A DNA stretch of 64,000 nt, from contig JALENN010000005.1 of NCBI GenBank assembly GCA_022767745.1, forward strand, positions 62,001 through 126,000, written 5' to 3'. The notes beneath the pieces are model-generated. The model was not told where the DNA came from. It saw only the letters and a program-made list of their open reading frames with translations, and ran no database searches. Of this stretch, positions 1 to 7,290 are shown piece after piece. The translations under genes were made by a program, and so were the position numbers. Each line of letters begins with the position of its first letter. Positions within the stretch are counted from its first letter, which is position 1. The DNA is from Alistipes sp. Its GTDB lineage: Bacteria; Bacteroidota; Bacteroidia; Bacteroidales; Rikenellaceae.

Positions 1-441
1 CTGGTCTCAAAACAGGGGGCGGTGGGGCTCATGCAGGTTATGCCCATCGTCGGCAAGCAGTTCAATGTCGCCAAGGAGCACTTGATGGATCCCGAGACCA
101 ACATACGTCTGGCGGGCAAGCTCCTGAACGAGATCGACGACATGTTGAAACTCTCGCCCGCAACCCCCGTGAACGATCGTTTAAGCATTATTCTTGCCTG
201 CTACAACGGCGGTATCGGACATGTGTCGGATGCGCGCCGTCTGGCACGCAACAACGGAGAGGATCCCAACTCGTGGGAGGTGGTGGCCCGTTATCTCGAC
301 ATGAAGGCTGACCCCGAAGTATATGAGAGCGAGTTGGTTCGTTACGGCAAATTCACAGGAAGCCGTCAGACGAAGAGCTACGTGCAGGAGGTCATGCAGC
401 GTTATGACACCTATCGCAGGATGGTAGCCGACAGATCGTAG
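1..441 (+). CDS. Lytic transglycosylase (SLT domain), 3' part
   Basis: The reading frame is open at the window edge, so only the last 146 codons are present. It begins inside the SLT fold with SKQGAVGLMQVMP, the GLMQ motif that follows the catalytic Glu-Ser of soluble lytic transglycosylases; the catalytic Glu itself lies upstream of the window. A later ACYNGG motif is the second SLT signature. The fold and the downstream YxxxV-type helices resemble the MltF/Slt-like peptidoglycan lytic transglycosylases that cleave MurNAc-GlcNAc bonds in the periplasm. Any signal peptide or substrate-binding domain is outside the window. GC-rich codon use matches the host chromosome, not the mobile element that follows. 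Confidence 0.9.
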   Translation: MVSKQGAVGLMQVMPIVGKQFNVAKEHLMDPETNIRLAGKLLNEIDDMLKLSPATPVNDRLSIILACYNGGIGHVSDARRLARNNGEDPNSWEVVARYLDMKADPEVYESELVRYGKFTGSRQTKSYVQEVMQRYDTYRRMVADRS

Positions 442-469
442 GCGTAAAGGCAAGTAAGACTGACAAAAG

Positions 470-506
470 GGCCGACCCCATCGGGGCCGGCTCCTTTTAT
501 TTTGGG
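470..506 (+). terminator. Rho-independent terminator of the transglycosylase gene
   Basis: GCCGACCCC (471-479) pairs with GGGGCCGGC (483-491) with one mismatch around a 3-nt loop, followed by CTCCTTTTATTTT. It sits 29 nt after the stop codon. Confidence 0.75.
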
Positions 507-647
507 TGGGTCGATTTAATGGAAAAATGAATTACTGTCGCTTAATTGAGGTTGGCTTTGCGGTGTGTTTGAAATAGCCGAAAGAAGAGTTGTGTAAGTG
601 TACGCTAAATTTTAATCATTGAAAAATGGTACGTATTTATTTTTTCG

Positions 648-655
648 TATCTTTG
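648..655 (+). promoter_or_regulatory. -7 box TATCTTTG upstream of the candidate structural RNA
   Basis: TATCTTTG fits the Bacteroidetes -7 consensus TAnnTTTG. No well-placed -33 TTTG was found. Transcription would start near 660 and run into the long hairpin at 736-861. Confidence 0.5.
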
Positions 656-659
656 TTAC

Positions 660-892
660 AAACATCATAAAGACAAGATATGTAGGTAAAAGATAAGACA
701 TAAGAACATATATTATAAGCGTTAGCTTTTTTCGTGCCTTTTGAAACTTGGTCGTTTTATGTAGCACATGAATGAAGTTGACGCCTGCGTTGCTGCTTTG
801 GCAGTACACGTGGGCTTCATTCAATTATTTGTGCTACGGGTAGACCAAGACCTCAAAAGGCAAGTAAGAGAATACGAGCCCGCGTTTTTTTT
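660..892 (+). ncRNA. Candidate rod-shaped structural RNA, possibly 6S RNA
   Basis: No convincing ORF is present, but the segment folds into one long rod. Helices in order: 736-744 with 853-861 (9 bp), 747-753 with 843-849 (7 bp), an internal loop (754-760 opposite 838-842), 761-768 with 830-837 (8 bp), 769-777 with 815-823 (9 bp), 784-790 with 808-814, and 791-796 with 801-806 capped by TTTG. A T8 run follows at 885-892 and a TAnnTTTG box precedes at 648. Closing stem, open central region and long terminal stem are the plan of 6S RNA, which binds RNA polymerase; a Bacteroidetes version (6S-Flavo) is known. The central bubble is smaller than in textbook 6S RNAs, so the identity is an inference while the structure is directly visible. 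The first 60 nt after the predicted start are AT-rich and unstructured, so the mature RNA may begin nearer 720. Confidence 0.55.
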
Positions 893-1232
893 ATTGTACT
901 AACCCAAATACAGCAACGAAGAGATGAAATTGATTTATAGAAGTATGCCTCCGTAAAAAGATGGGTAACGAGAAAACCTTAATATTGACGAAATAATATG
1001 AATAACATAAAATAAACACATAGCGAAATAGTAAATTTGAGAAAAGCGTAGCGAATGTACTGGAACAGCGTTCGTTATGCTATATTTTTCTCTCGGCAAA
1101 AAGCCAAAGAAAACCATAATATAGACAAATGACGCAAAAGTTCAGTTACCACATCATTACCCGTGTGATGATGCAATTTTTTTGCGAAACCTAAATTTTG
1201 CATCGTTTGGCTTCATTTGTCGTATCTGTCGG
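893..1232. other. AT-rich non-coding left flank of the mobile element
   Basis: No gene seen. It holds an imperfect hairpin, GCGTAGCGAA (1046-1055) with TTCGTTATGC (1071-1080), fully pairable if two G-U pairs are allowed, and a small GGC/GCC hairpin at about 1095-1105. The left attachment site should lie here or within the preceding RNA region, but no matching repeat was found near 9.7-10.5 kb. Confidence 0.4.
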
Positions 1233-1278
1233 TAACTCACTATAAACTAATTTTGTAACCCAAAAAATGAGTGAGTTA
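1233..1278 (+). promoter_or_regulatory. Integrase promoter bracketed by a 9-bp inverted repeat
   Basis: TAATTTTG (1248-1255) fits TAnnTTTG. TAACTCACT (1233-1241) and its exact complement AGTGAGTTA (1270-1278) bracket it; the right arm runs into the A of the integrase ATG. This could be an operator for autoregulation or an RNA hairpin if transcription begins upstream. Confidence 0.5.
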
Positions 1279-2513
1279 TGAGAAGTACTTTTAAGGTCTT
1301 GTTCTATGTAAAGAAAGGCAGTGAGAAACCCAACGGCAACCTGCCTTTAATGTGCCGCCTTACGGTGGACGGAGAGATTAAACAGTTCAGTTGCAAGATG
1401 GATGTTCCCTTGCGGCTGTGGGATGTGAAGAACAACCGTGCTTTGGGCAAAAGTGTCGAAGCGCAGCGAATCAACATTGCCGTTGATAAAATCCGAGTAG
1501 AAGTAAACCGTCGCTATCAGGAACTGATGCAGACGGACGGATATGTTACTGCCGCCAAACTCAAGGATGCCTATCTCGGTATCGGTGTCAAGCAGGAAAC
1601 CCTGCTAAAACTCTTCGAGCAACACAACACCGAGTTTTCCAAGAAAGTGGGACACAGCAGAGCAAAGGGAACGTTCCAGCGTTATGTGACCGTTTGTAAG
1701 CACATCCGTGAGTTCCTGTCCCATACCTACAAGCGTGAGGATATTCCGCTGAAAGAATTGAACCTCACATTCATCAACGACTTCGAGTATTTTTTGCGCA
1801 CGGAGAAGAAATGCCGTACCAATACCATTTGGGGCTACATGATTGTGCTGAAACACATTATCTCCATAGCAAGGAATGACGGTCGTTTGCCGTTCAATCC
1901 ATTTGCAGGATATATCAATTCGCCCGAAAGCGTGGACAGGGGATATATCACAAATGAGGAGATACACACGATGATGAACACCGATATGCCCGACAAGACA
2001 CACGAGCTTGTCCGAGACCTGTTCATCTTTTCCACCTTCACAGGGTTGGCGTATTCCGATGTCAAGAACCTCACGGAAGACAACTTGCAAACATTCTTTG
2101 ACGGCAATCTATGGATTATCACCCGAAGAAAGAAAACCAACACGGAATCCAATATCAGACTGTTGGATGTTCCCCGAAAGATAATAGAGAAGTACAAAGG
2201 CATGACAAGGGACAACAAGGTATTCCCCATGCCGAGCAACACGACTTGCAACAAGAAGTTGAAAACTATTGCCGAGTTGTGCGGTATAAAATCCCGTTTG
2301 ACCTATCATGTCGCAAGACATTCGGCAGCGACTACAGTCCTATTATCCAACGGAGTACCGATTGAAACCGTCAGCCGACTTTTGGGACATACCAACATAA
2401 AGACGACCCAAATCTACGCAAAGATAACCGCCCAAAAGATTAGTCAGGACATGGAAACCCTGTCGCACAGGCTGGAGGATATGGAAAAGAACATTTGCAA
2501 CGCCATTCAATAA
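1278..2513 (+). CDS. int: Tyrosine recombinase (integrase) of the mobile element
   Basis: The 411-residue protein should catalyse site-specific integration and excision. An N-terminal arm-binding domain (about residues 1-95) precedes a SAM-like core-binding domain (about 105-205) and the catalytic domain. Visible catalytic residues are His344-x-x-Arg347 in HVARH, His371 in LLGHT and the nucleophile Tyr380 in QIYAK. The first catalytic Arg is replaced: the motif reads TGLAYSDV with Ala258 where most recombinases have TGLRxSE. Loss of Arg I is known for IntDOT of CTnDOT and its relatives, so this is probably a working enzyme of that branch. The length is typical for the family. A TAnnTTTG promoter and inverted repeat lie just upstream. 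Confidence 0.95.
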   Translation: MRSTFKVLFYVKKGSEKPNGNLPLMCRLTVDGEIKQFSCKMDVPLRLWDVKNNRALGKSVEAQRINIAVDKIRVEVNRRYQELMQTDGYVTAAKLKDAYLGIGVKQETLLKLFEQHNTEFSKKVGHSRAKGTFQRYVTVCKHIREFLSHTYKREDIPLKELNLTFINDFEYFLRTEKKCRTNTIWGYMIVLKHIISIARNDGRLPFNPFAGYINSPESVDRGYITNEEIHTMMNTDMPDKTHELVRDLFIFSTFTGLAYSDVKNLTEDNLQTFFDGNLWIITRRKKTNTESNIRLLDVPRKIIEKYKGMTRDNKVFPMPSNTTCNKKLKTIAELCGIKSRLTYHVARHSAATTVLLSNGVPIETVSRLLGHTNIKTTQIYAKITAQKISQDMETLSHRLEDMEKNICNAIQ

Positions 2514-2531
2514 CCCTTGAATCAAACGGAA

Positions 2532-2918
2532 ATGAAAAAGGAAAGAAATATCATCACAATGGACGAGTTCGGCAATGTGGTTATGCCGAAAGATATAACC
2601 GATGTGTGGATGAACGAAGCCGAGTTGTTGGATTTGTTCGGTGTAACCGTCCCGACCATTCGGGCAGGGATAAAGGCTCTCTGCAAGAGTGGCACATTAA
2701 GGGAGTATGGGATAAGGCGTACCATACGCATATCCGACAATTGCAGCATGGAAGCTTACAATCTTGAAACGATAATCGCCCTCGCTTTCCGCATCGGAAC
2801 ATTCGGAGCGGAGCAAGTGCGCAATGCCATTCTGAAAAGACTATACTTGCGAAAAGAAAAACAAACCGTTTTCTTTTCGCTGAATATGGGCAGGACAAAC
2901 GGCATACCATTGTCATAA
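2532..2918 (+). CDS. Small helix-turn-helix-type DNA-binding protein of the element
   Basis: The ATG at 2532 lies 18 nt after the integrase stop, giving 128 residues; an ATG at 2559 is an alternative, and the frame opens at a TTG at 2517. Residues about 30-65 (ELLDLFGVTVPTIRAGIKAL) look like a helix-turn-helix, followed by a short beta region and a helical segment (RIGTFGAEQVRNAIL). Similar small ORFs follow the integrase in many Bacteroides mobilizable elements and are annotated as helix-turn-helix or RhuM-like proteins. It may act as an excisionase or as regulator of int and mob; that role is inferred only from position. It probably shares the integrase transcript, which would end at the terminator at 2945. 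Confidence 0.7.
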   Translation: MKKERNIITMDEFGNVVMPKDITDVWMNEAELLDLFGVTVPTIRAGIKALCKSGTLREYGIRRTIRISDNCSMEAYNLETIIALAFRIGTFGAEQVRNAILKRLYLRKEKQTVFFSLNMGRTNGIPLS

Positions 2919-2944
2919 ACGTATAAACAGGCACTCTGATTTTT

Positions 2945-2989
2945 CTCCCGAAAAGCGCAATCCGACAATTCGTTTTTCGGGAGTTTTTT
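2945..2989 (+). terminator. Terminator after the integrase operon
   Basis: CTCCCGAAAA (2945-2954) pairs perfectly with TTTTCGGGAG (2974-2983), followed by a run of six T. It separates integration genes from replication and mobilization genes. Confidence 0.8.
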
Positions 2990-3097
2990 CATCTTCCTAA
3001 TCCGATTCCAGCACCAAACCATTGATTTTTTTGTTTCGAGAGGCTTTTTTCCGCATTCTGCTATATTTTACGTAACAACCTATACATTAAATGCTTA

Positions 3098-3105
3098 TAC
3101 TTTTG
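3098..3105 (+). promoter_or_regulatory. -7 box TACTTTTG upstream of the helicase gene
   Basis: Matches TAnnTTTG, 36 nt before the ATG at 3141; gives the replication genes their own promoter. Confidence 0.55.
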
Positions 3106-3140
3106 TAGCTGGTATTTTTCAAACTTAAAACCATTTGATT

Positions 3141-4382
3141 ATGTCAGCTAACAAACAACAAGACAGCCACCGACCGCCATCGGATGACGGCATGGCAAAG
3201 GAAGAATTCATCCGAGTGGGGACAACGCTTTACAAGATTGTGGAGCAACCCAAACTGAACGGAGGGTATATAAGGAAACGCATAGCGTGGAACAACGAGA
3301 CCCTGCGTCAAGACTACGGCAAGGACTACATCGGCAGCGTTCCCAAGTATGACGGCTTTTGTACCGTACCCAAACACATCGGCTACCGCCCTGTGGTCGG
3401 CAAGTTCCTTAATCTCTATGAGCCGATAGACCATGTACCCCGACAGGGTGATTTTCCCTCTATCCGTTCGTTGGTGGAGCACATCTTCGGGGAGCAATAC
3501 GAGTTGGGGATGGACTACCTGCAACTGCTCTACCTGCACCCCATCCAAAAACTGCCTATCCTGCTGTTGGTGTCGGAAGAACGCAATACAGGCAAAAGTA
3601 CGTTCCTGAACTTTCTGAAAGCCCTCTTTCAAAACAATGTCACTTTCAACACCAACGAGGATTTCCGCAGCCAATTCAATTCCGATTGGGCTGGAAAGCT
3701 CCTTATCGTGGTGGATGAGGTGCTGCTCAACCGCAGAGAGGACAGCGAACGGTTGAAGAACCTGAGTACTACATTATCCTACAAGATGGAAGCCAAAGGG
3801 AAAGACCGTGATGAGATAGCGTTCTTCGCCAAGTTCGTATTATGTTCCAATAACGAGTATCTGCCCGTAATCATAGACGCAGGGGAGACACGCTATTGGG
3901 TGCGGAAGATAGACCGCTTGCAGTCGGACGATACCGACTTCCTGCAAAGGCTGAAAGCGGAGATACCCGCCTTTCTCCATTTCCTGCAACACAGGCAGCT
4001 TTCCACCGAAAAGGAAAGCCGAATGTGGTTCGCTCCGTCATTGTTACATACAGAAGCCTTGCGGAAGATAATCCGCAGCAACCGCAACCGATTGGAGATA
4101 GAGATGCACGAGCTTATACTTGACATTATGGACAGTATCGGCACGGACACATTCTCGTTCTGCTACAACGACATTCTTCTTTTGCTGGTACATTCGCAGG
4201 TAAAGGTGGAGAAACACCAAGTCAGGAAAGTATTGCAGGAGTGCTGGAAACTTACCCCTGCATCCAACGGACTGACCTATACCACCTACCAATTGGACTA
4301 TAATCGGGAATGTCGGTATGAGCCTGTTAAAAGGGTCGGGCGGTTTTATACCGTCACAAGAGAACAACTCGAATCCCTGTAA
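3141..4382 (+). CDS. Primase-associated P-loop helicase (DUF5906/VapE-like)
   Basis: The product has 413 residues; the ATG at 3141 is chosen over an upstream TTG at 3135. A Walker A motif is visible (ERNTGKST, Gly151-Lys152-Ser153-Thr154), a Walker B motif (LLIVVDEV, Asp192-Glu193) and a sensor-like motif VLCSNNE. This is the arrangement of superfamily-3-like helicases found in phage and mobile-element replication modules. The N-terminal 100 residues lack recognisable motifs. It is expected to work with the Toprim primase encoded 255 nt downstream, replicating the excised or transferred single strand. The intervening repeat-rich region would be the natural origin. An alternative label is VapE-like ATPase. 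Confidence 0.85.
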   Translation: MSANKQQDSHRPPSDDGMAKEEFIRVGTTLYKIVEQPKLNGGYIRKRIAWNNETLRQDYGKDYIGSVPKYDGFCTVPKHIGYRPVVGKFLNLYEPIDHVPRQGDFPSIRSLVEHIFGEQYELGMDYLQLLYLHPIQKLPILLLVSEERNTGKSTFLNFLKALFQNNVTFNTNEDFRSQFNSDWAGKLLIVVDEVLLNRREDSERLKNLSTTLSYKMEAKGKDRDEIAFFAKFVLCSNNEYLPVIIDAGETRYWVRKIDRLQSDDTDFLQRLKAEIPAFLHFLQHRQLSTEKESRMWFAPSLLHTEALRKIIRSNRNRLEIEMHELILDIMDSIGTDTFSFCYNDILLLLVHSQVKVEKHQVRKVLQECWKLTPASNGLTYTTYQLDYNRECRYEPVKRVGRFYTVTREQLESL

Positions 4383-4395
4383 TACCATTCTTTTT

Positions 4396-4595
4396 TTGTT
4401 GAATTGATGAATAAGTATATAACCATACTGGTAATGAGTAATATACACTTTCAACAAAATCTCAACAATCGAAAAGAGAAGTTGAGAGAGGAACAACACA
4501 CAATTGTCGGTTTCTCTTTTGGCGAGTGGTTTGTTGAGAAGATGTTGAGCAAATACAGTACTGTATATAAGCGGATTACATTACCCGTTCAACAA
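4396..4595. repeat. Cluster of TTGTTGA repeats with palindromes: candidate replication origin
   Basis: The 254-bp gap between helicase and primase holds five exact copies of the heptamer TTGTTGA or its complement: 4396-4402, 4451-4457 (complement), 4462-4468 (complement), 4531-4537 and 4589-4595 (complement), plus near-copies at 4480-4485 and 4542-4548. It also holds a perfect 14-bp palindrome ATACAGTACTGTAT (4553-4566) and ACCATACTGGT (4422-4432). An open frame of 78 codons crosses the region, but it starts at TTG, shows no recognisable domain and overlaps the next gene, so it is not called. Confidence 0.5.
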
Positions 4596-4636
4596 TTCAT
4601 CGTTTTTACAATTATCATTAAATCCGTAGAAAAATT

Positions 4637-5596
4637 ATGACTACACAAGAAGCAAAGAACATACGCATTGCGGACTATCTGCAAAGTCTGGGCTATACGC
4701 CCGTCAAACAACAGGGCAACAGCCTTTGGTACAAATCACCGCTGAGAGAGGAAAGGGACGCATCTTTCAAGGTGAACACCGAACTCAACAGGTGGTATGA
4801 TTTCGGACTTGGCAAAGGCGGCAACATCATCGCATTGGCTGCGGAACTCTACCATACGGAAAATGTAGCCTGTCTGTTGAAGCGCATAGAGGAACGGACA
4901 CCATACATCCGTCCTGCATCGGTCTCTTTTAGTGCGCAACAATCCGACAACCGCACTTATCGGGGTTTAAGGGTTGGCGAGTTATCTTCCCCTGCGCTCA
5001 TCGCCTATCTGCAAGAAAGGGGAATAAACATCGAACTCGCCAAAAGAGAATGCATGGAACTTCGGTTTATGAATGCCGACAAACCCTATTTTGCAATCGG
5101 CTTTCCGAATATGGCAGGAGGATATGAAGTGCGCAACAGATATTTCAAGGGGTGTGTCGCCCCGAAAGACATCACCCATATCCGACAACAGGGCGAACCG
5201 AGAAATGTGTGTTATCTGTTCGAGGGCTTCATGGATTACCTCTCGTTCCTCACCATTAGAGTGAAGAACAATCCGCAATATCCACGATTGACAACGCAGG
5301 ACTATATCGTACTGAACTCCGTTTCCAATTTCACGAAAGCGGAAAGCATATTGGCGACCTACACCCGAATCGGCTGCTACCTTGACAATGACACGGCAGG
5401 ACGGAACGCATACGACAACTTGAAACGGATGTTGGGCGACCGCTTGCAGGATATGTCGATACACTATGCAGGGTACAACGACTTGAACGAGTATCTGTGC
5501 AACAGACAATCAGCTAATCAGACAGAGCCGACAAAGCAAGTCCAATCCGCAAGACGGATGATACAGCCACCGAAAAAGCGAAGGCTGAAAATGTAG
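4637..5596 (+). CDS. Toprim-domain DNA primase of the element (PrmN1-like)
   Basis: The 319-residue protein has an N-terminal region laid out like a DnaG zinc-finger domain (SPLREERDASFKV, then WYDFGLGKGG) but lacking the zinc-binding Cys and His residues. The Toprim domain shows the catalytic Glu196 (LFEGFMDY) and the acidic pair Asp250-x-Asp252 (YLDNDTAGR). It should make RNA primers on the incoming single strand after mobilization, as proposed for PrmN1 of NBU1. The C-terminus is short and very basic (PPKKRRLKM), probably nucleic-acid binding. Position between helicase and relaxase matches other NBU-type elements. Confidence 0.9.
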   Translation: MTTQEAKNIRIADYLQSLGYTPVKQQGNSLWYKSPLREERDASFKVNTELNRWYDFGLGKGGNIIALAAELYHTENVACLLKRIEERTPYIRPASVSFSAQQSDNRTYRGLRVGELSSPALIAYLQERGINIELAKRECMELRFMNADKPYFAIGFPNMAGGYEVRNRYFKGCVAPKDITHIRQQGEPRNVCYLFEGFMDYLSFLTIRVKNNPQYPRLTTQDYIVLNSVSNFTKAESILATYTRIGCYLDNDTAGRNAYDNLKRMLGDRLQDMSIHYAGYNDLNEYLCNRQSANQTEPTKQVQSARRMIQPPKKRRLKM

Positions 5597-5806
5597 AGGG
5601 AAACAGGCTTGCAGCGGCACGGATATTTACGAGGGAAAATACCGTAGCTTATTAGGGAATTTTCCAAGCCGCATTGCAGGCAACGCTGAAAATTCCCCAA
5701 TAAGCCAAAGAGGTTGCACCTCTCTGGACACTCCCCAGCCAACGGCAACAGCCGTATAATAATAACCAAACATTGTTTCACAAGCAAAATAAGAAAGGAA
5801 AATTAT
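5597..5806 (+). other. Stem-loop-rich region upstream of the relaxase: candidate oriT
   Basis: A 17-bp inverted repeat with one mismatch (5647-5663 with 5689-5705; 25-nt spacer) is followed by GAGGT/ACCTC (5710-5714 with 5718-5722) and ACGGC/GCCGT (about 5745-5758). Inverted repeats just 5' of a mob gene are where MOBV relaxases nick. The nick site itself cannot be read from one sequence. AAGGAA just before the ATG at 5807 is one of the few Shine-Dalgarno-like sequences seen. Confidence 0.55.
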
Positions 5807-7168
5807 ATGGGATTCGTAGTATTACACATGGAAAAGGCGCACGGTTCCGACAGCGGAACAACCGCCCATATAGAGCGTTTCATAATACCGAAGAACGCAG
5901 ACCCGACCCGCACGCACCTTAACCGAAAACTTGTCACATACCCCAATGGGATAAAAGACCGCTCGGCAGCCATTCAAAAGAGATTGGAGGAAGCAGGGCT
6001 TACACGCAAAATCGGGAACAACCAAGTTCGTGCAATCCGCATCAACGTATCGGGAACGCATGAAGATATGGAGCGTATCGAAAGGGAGGGCAGACTTGAT
6101 GAATGGTGTACCGACAATATGAAATACTTTGCCGACCTGTTCGGCAAGGAGAATATAGTGGCAGCGCATCTGCACATGGACGAGGAAACGCCACACATAC
6201 ACGTTACACTCGTCCCGATTGTCAAGGGAGAGCGCAAGCGCAGGAAACGTGAGGAACAGGCGAAGAAACGCTACCGCAAGAAACCAGCCGATACGGTAAG
6301 GCTATGTGCCGATGACATCATGACACGCTTGAATCTGAAATCCTACCAAGACAGTTATGCTGTTGCTATGGCAAAGTACGGTCTGCAACGTGGCATAGAC
6401 GGTTCTAAGGCTCGTCACAAGTCCACGCAGCAGTATTATCGGGACATACAGAAACTTACTGACAACTTGAAATCGGAAGTGGTGGATTTACAGGATCAGA
6501 AAGAAACGGCACAGGAAGAACTCAGACGAGCCAGGAAAGAAGTCCAGACAGAAAAACTGAAAGGCGCAGCCACAACAGCAGTGACCAACATTGCTGAAAG
6601 TGTCGGTTCTCTTTTCGGTAGTAACAAGGTCAAGACATTGGAAAGGGAAAACACCGCCCTGCATAGGGAGATAGCCGACCACGAAGAAACCATAGAAACC
6701 CTGCAAGATAGAATACAGACCATGCAGGCAGACCACAGCAGAGAGATACGGGAAATGCAGCAGAGGCACGGCAGGGAGATAGCAGACAAAGACACAAGGC
6801 ACAAGCAGGAAATATCGTTCCTGAAAACGGTAATCGCAAGAGCGGCGGCATGGTTTCCCTATTTCCGTGAAATGCTCCGTATCGAAAACCTCTGCCGACT
6901 TGTGGGATTCGATGAAAGGCAGACCGCAACGCTCGTCAAGGGAAAGCCGTTGGAGTATGCAGGGGAACTTTATTCAGAGGAACACGGACGGAAATTCACG
7001 ACCGAAAAGGCAGGGTTTCAAGTCGTGAAAGACCCCACGGACGGGACGAGACTGGTTCTTGCCATTGACCGAAAGCCCATTGCCGAGTGGTTCAAAGAGC
7101 AATTCAACAAGCTACGGCAAAGCATACACCGACCTATACAGCCACAAAGGAAAGGCAGGGGAATTTAA
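5807..7168 (+). CDS. mob: MOBV-family relaxase (Pre/Mob, MobN1-like)
   Basis: The 453-residue relaxase should nick oriT and pilot the strand into a recipient through a helper conjugation system. The hallmark motif HxDExTPHxH is intact as His123-Met-Asp125-Glu126-Glu-Thr-Pro-His130-Ile-His132. The N-terminal 20 residues and the NRKLV region around residue 45 fit the Pre/Mob fold. Residues about 225-335 are heptad-rich, with many Glu, Lys, Arg and Gln, and probably form a long coiled coil, as is usual for the C-terminal half of Mob proteins. The ATG at 5807 is chosen because an AAGGAA sequence precedes it and family similarity begins there (GFVVLHMEKA); upstream in-frame codons belong to the oriT region. 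It is the last backbone gene before the AT-rich cargo. Confidence 0.93.
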   Translation: MGFVVLHMEKAHGSDSGTTAHIERFIIPKNADPTRTHLNRKLVTYPNGIKDRSAAIQKRLEEAGLTRKIGNNQVRAIRINVSGTHEDMERIEREGRLDEWCTDNMKYFADLFGKENIVAAHLHMDEETPHIHVTLVPIVKGERKRRKREEQAKKRYRKKPADTVRLCADDIMTRLNLKSYQDSYAVAMAKYGLQRGIDGSKARHKSTQQYYRDIQKLTDNLKSEVVDLQDQKETAQEELRRARKEVQTEKLKGAATTAVTNIAESVGSLFGSNKVKTLERENTALHREIADHEETIETLQDRIQTMQADHSREIREMQQRHGREIADKDTRHKQEISFLKTVIARAAAWFPYFREMLRIENLCRLVGFDERQTATLVKGKPLEYAGELYSEEHGRKFTTEKAGFQVVKDPTDGTRLVLAIDRKPIAEWFKEQFNKLRQSIHRPIQPQRKGRGI

Positions 7169-7252
7169 GAACGAATAATTAGCTGTACCTCAGCAATTGA
7201 AATCAAAACAACCAAATTATTGTGGATTCTTATAGGATAAATCAGTAAAAGT

Positions 7253-7268
7253 AGTTACCTTTGTAACT
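7253..7268 (+). promoter_or_regulatory. Restriction-modification promoter overlapped by a palindrome
   Basis: TACCTTTG (7256-7263) matches the -7 consensus 28 nt before the methylase ATG. The perfect inverted repeat AGTTAC-cttt-GTAACT (7253-7268) covers it exactly. A regulator bound there would block the promoter; no C-protein gene is seen, so the methylase itself or a host factor could be the ligand. Confidence 0.55.
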
Positions 7269-7290
7269 GATATAATAGACTTTATATAAA

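Noticed and set aside
446..869. Direct repeat AAAGGCAAGTAAGA at 446-459 and 856-869, considered as att sites
   Set aside because: The second copy is part of the closing stem of the structural RNA, no third copy exists near 9.7-10.5 kb, and a 14-bp repeat is expected by chance several times in 64 kb.
935..1117. 60-codon minus-strand ORF in the left flank
   Set aside because: AT-rich random-looking composition and overlapping a hairpin; no neighbour or promoter supports it.
4404..4640. 78-codon ORF between helicase and primase
   Set aside because: Starts at TTG, no recognisable domain, overlaps the primase start and is explained by the repeat-rich region.
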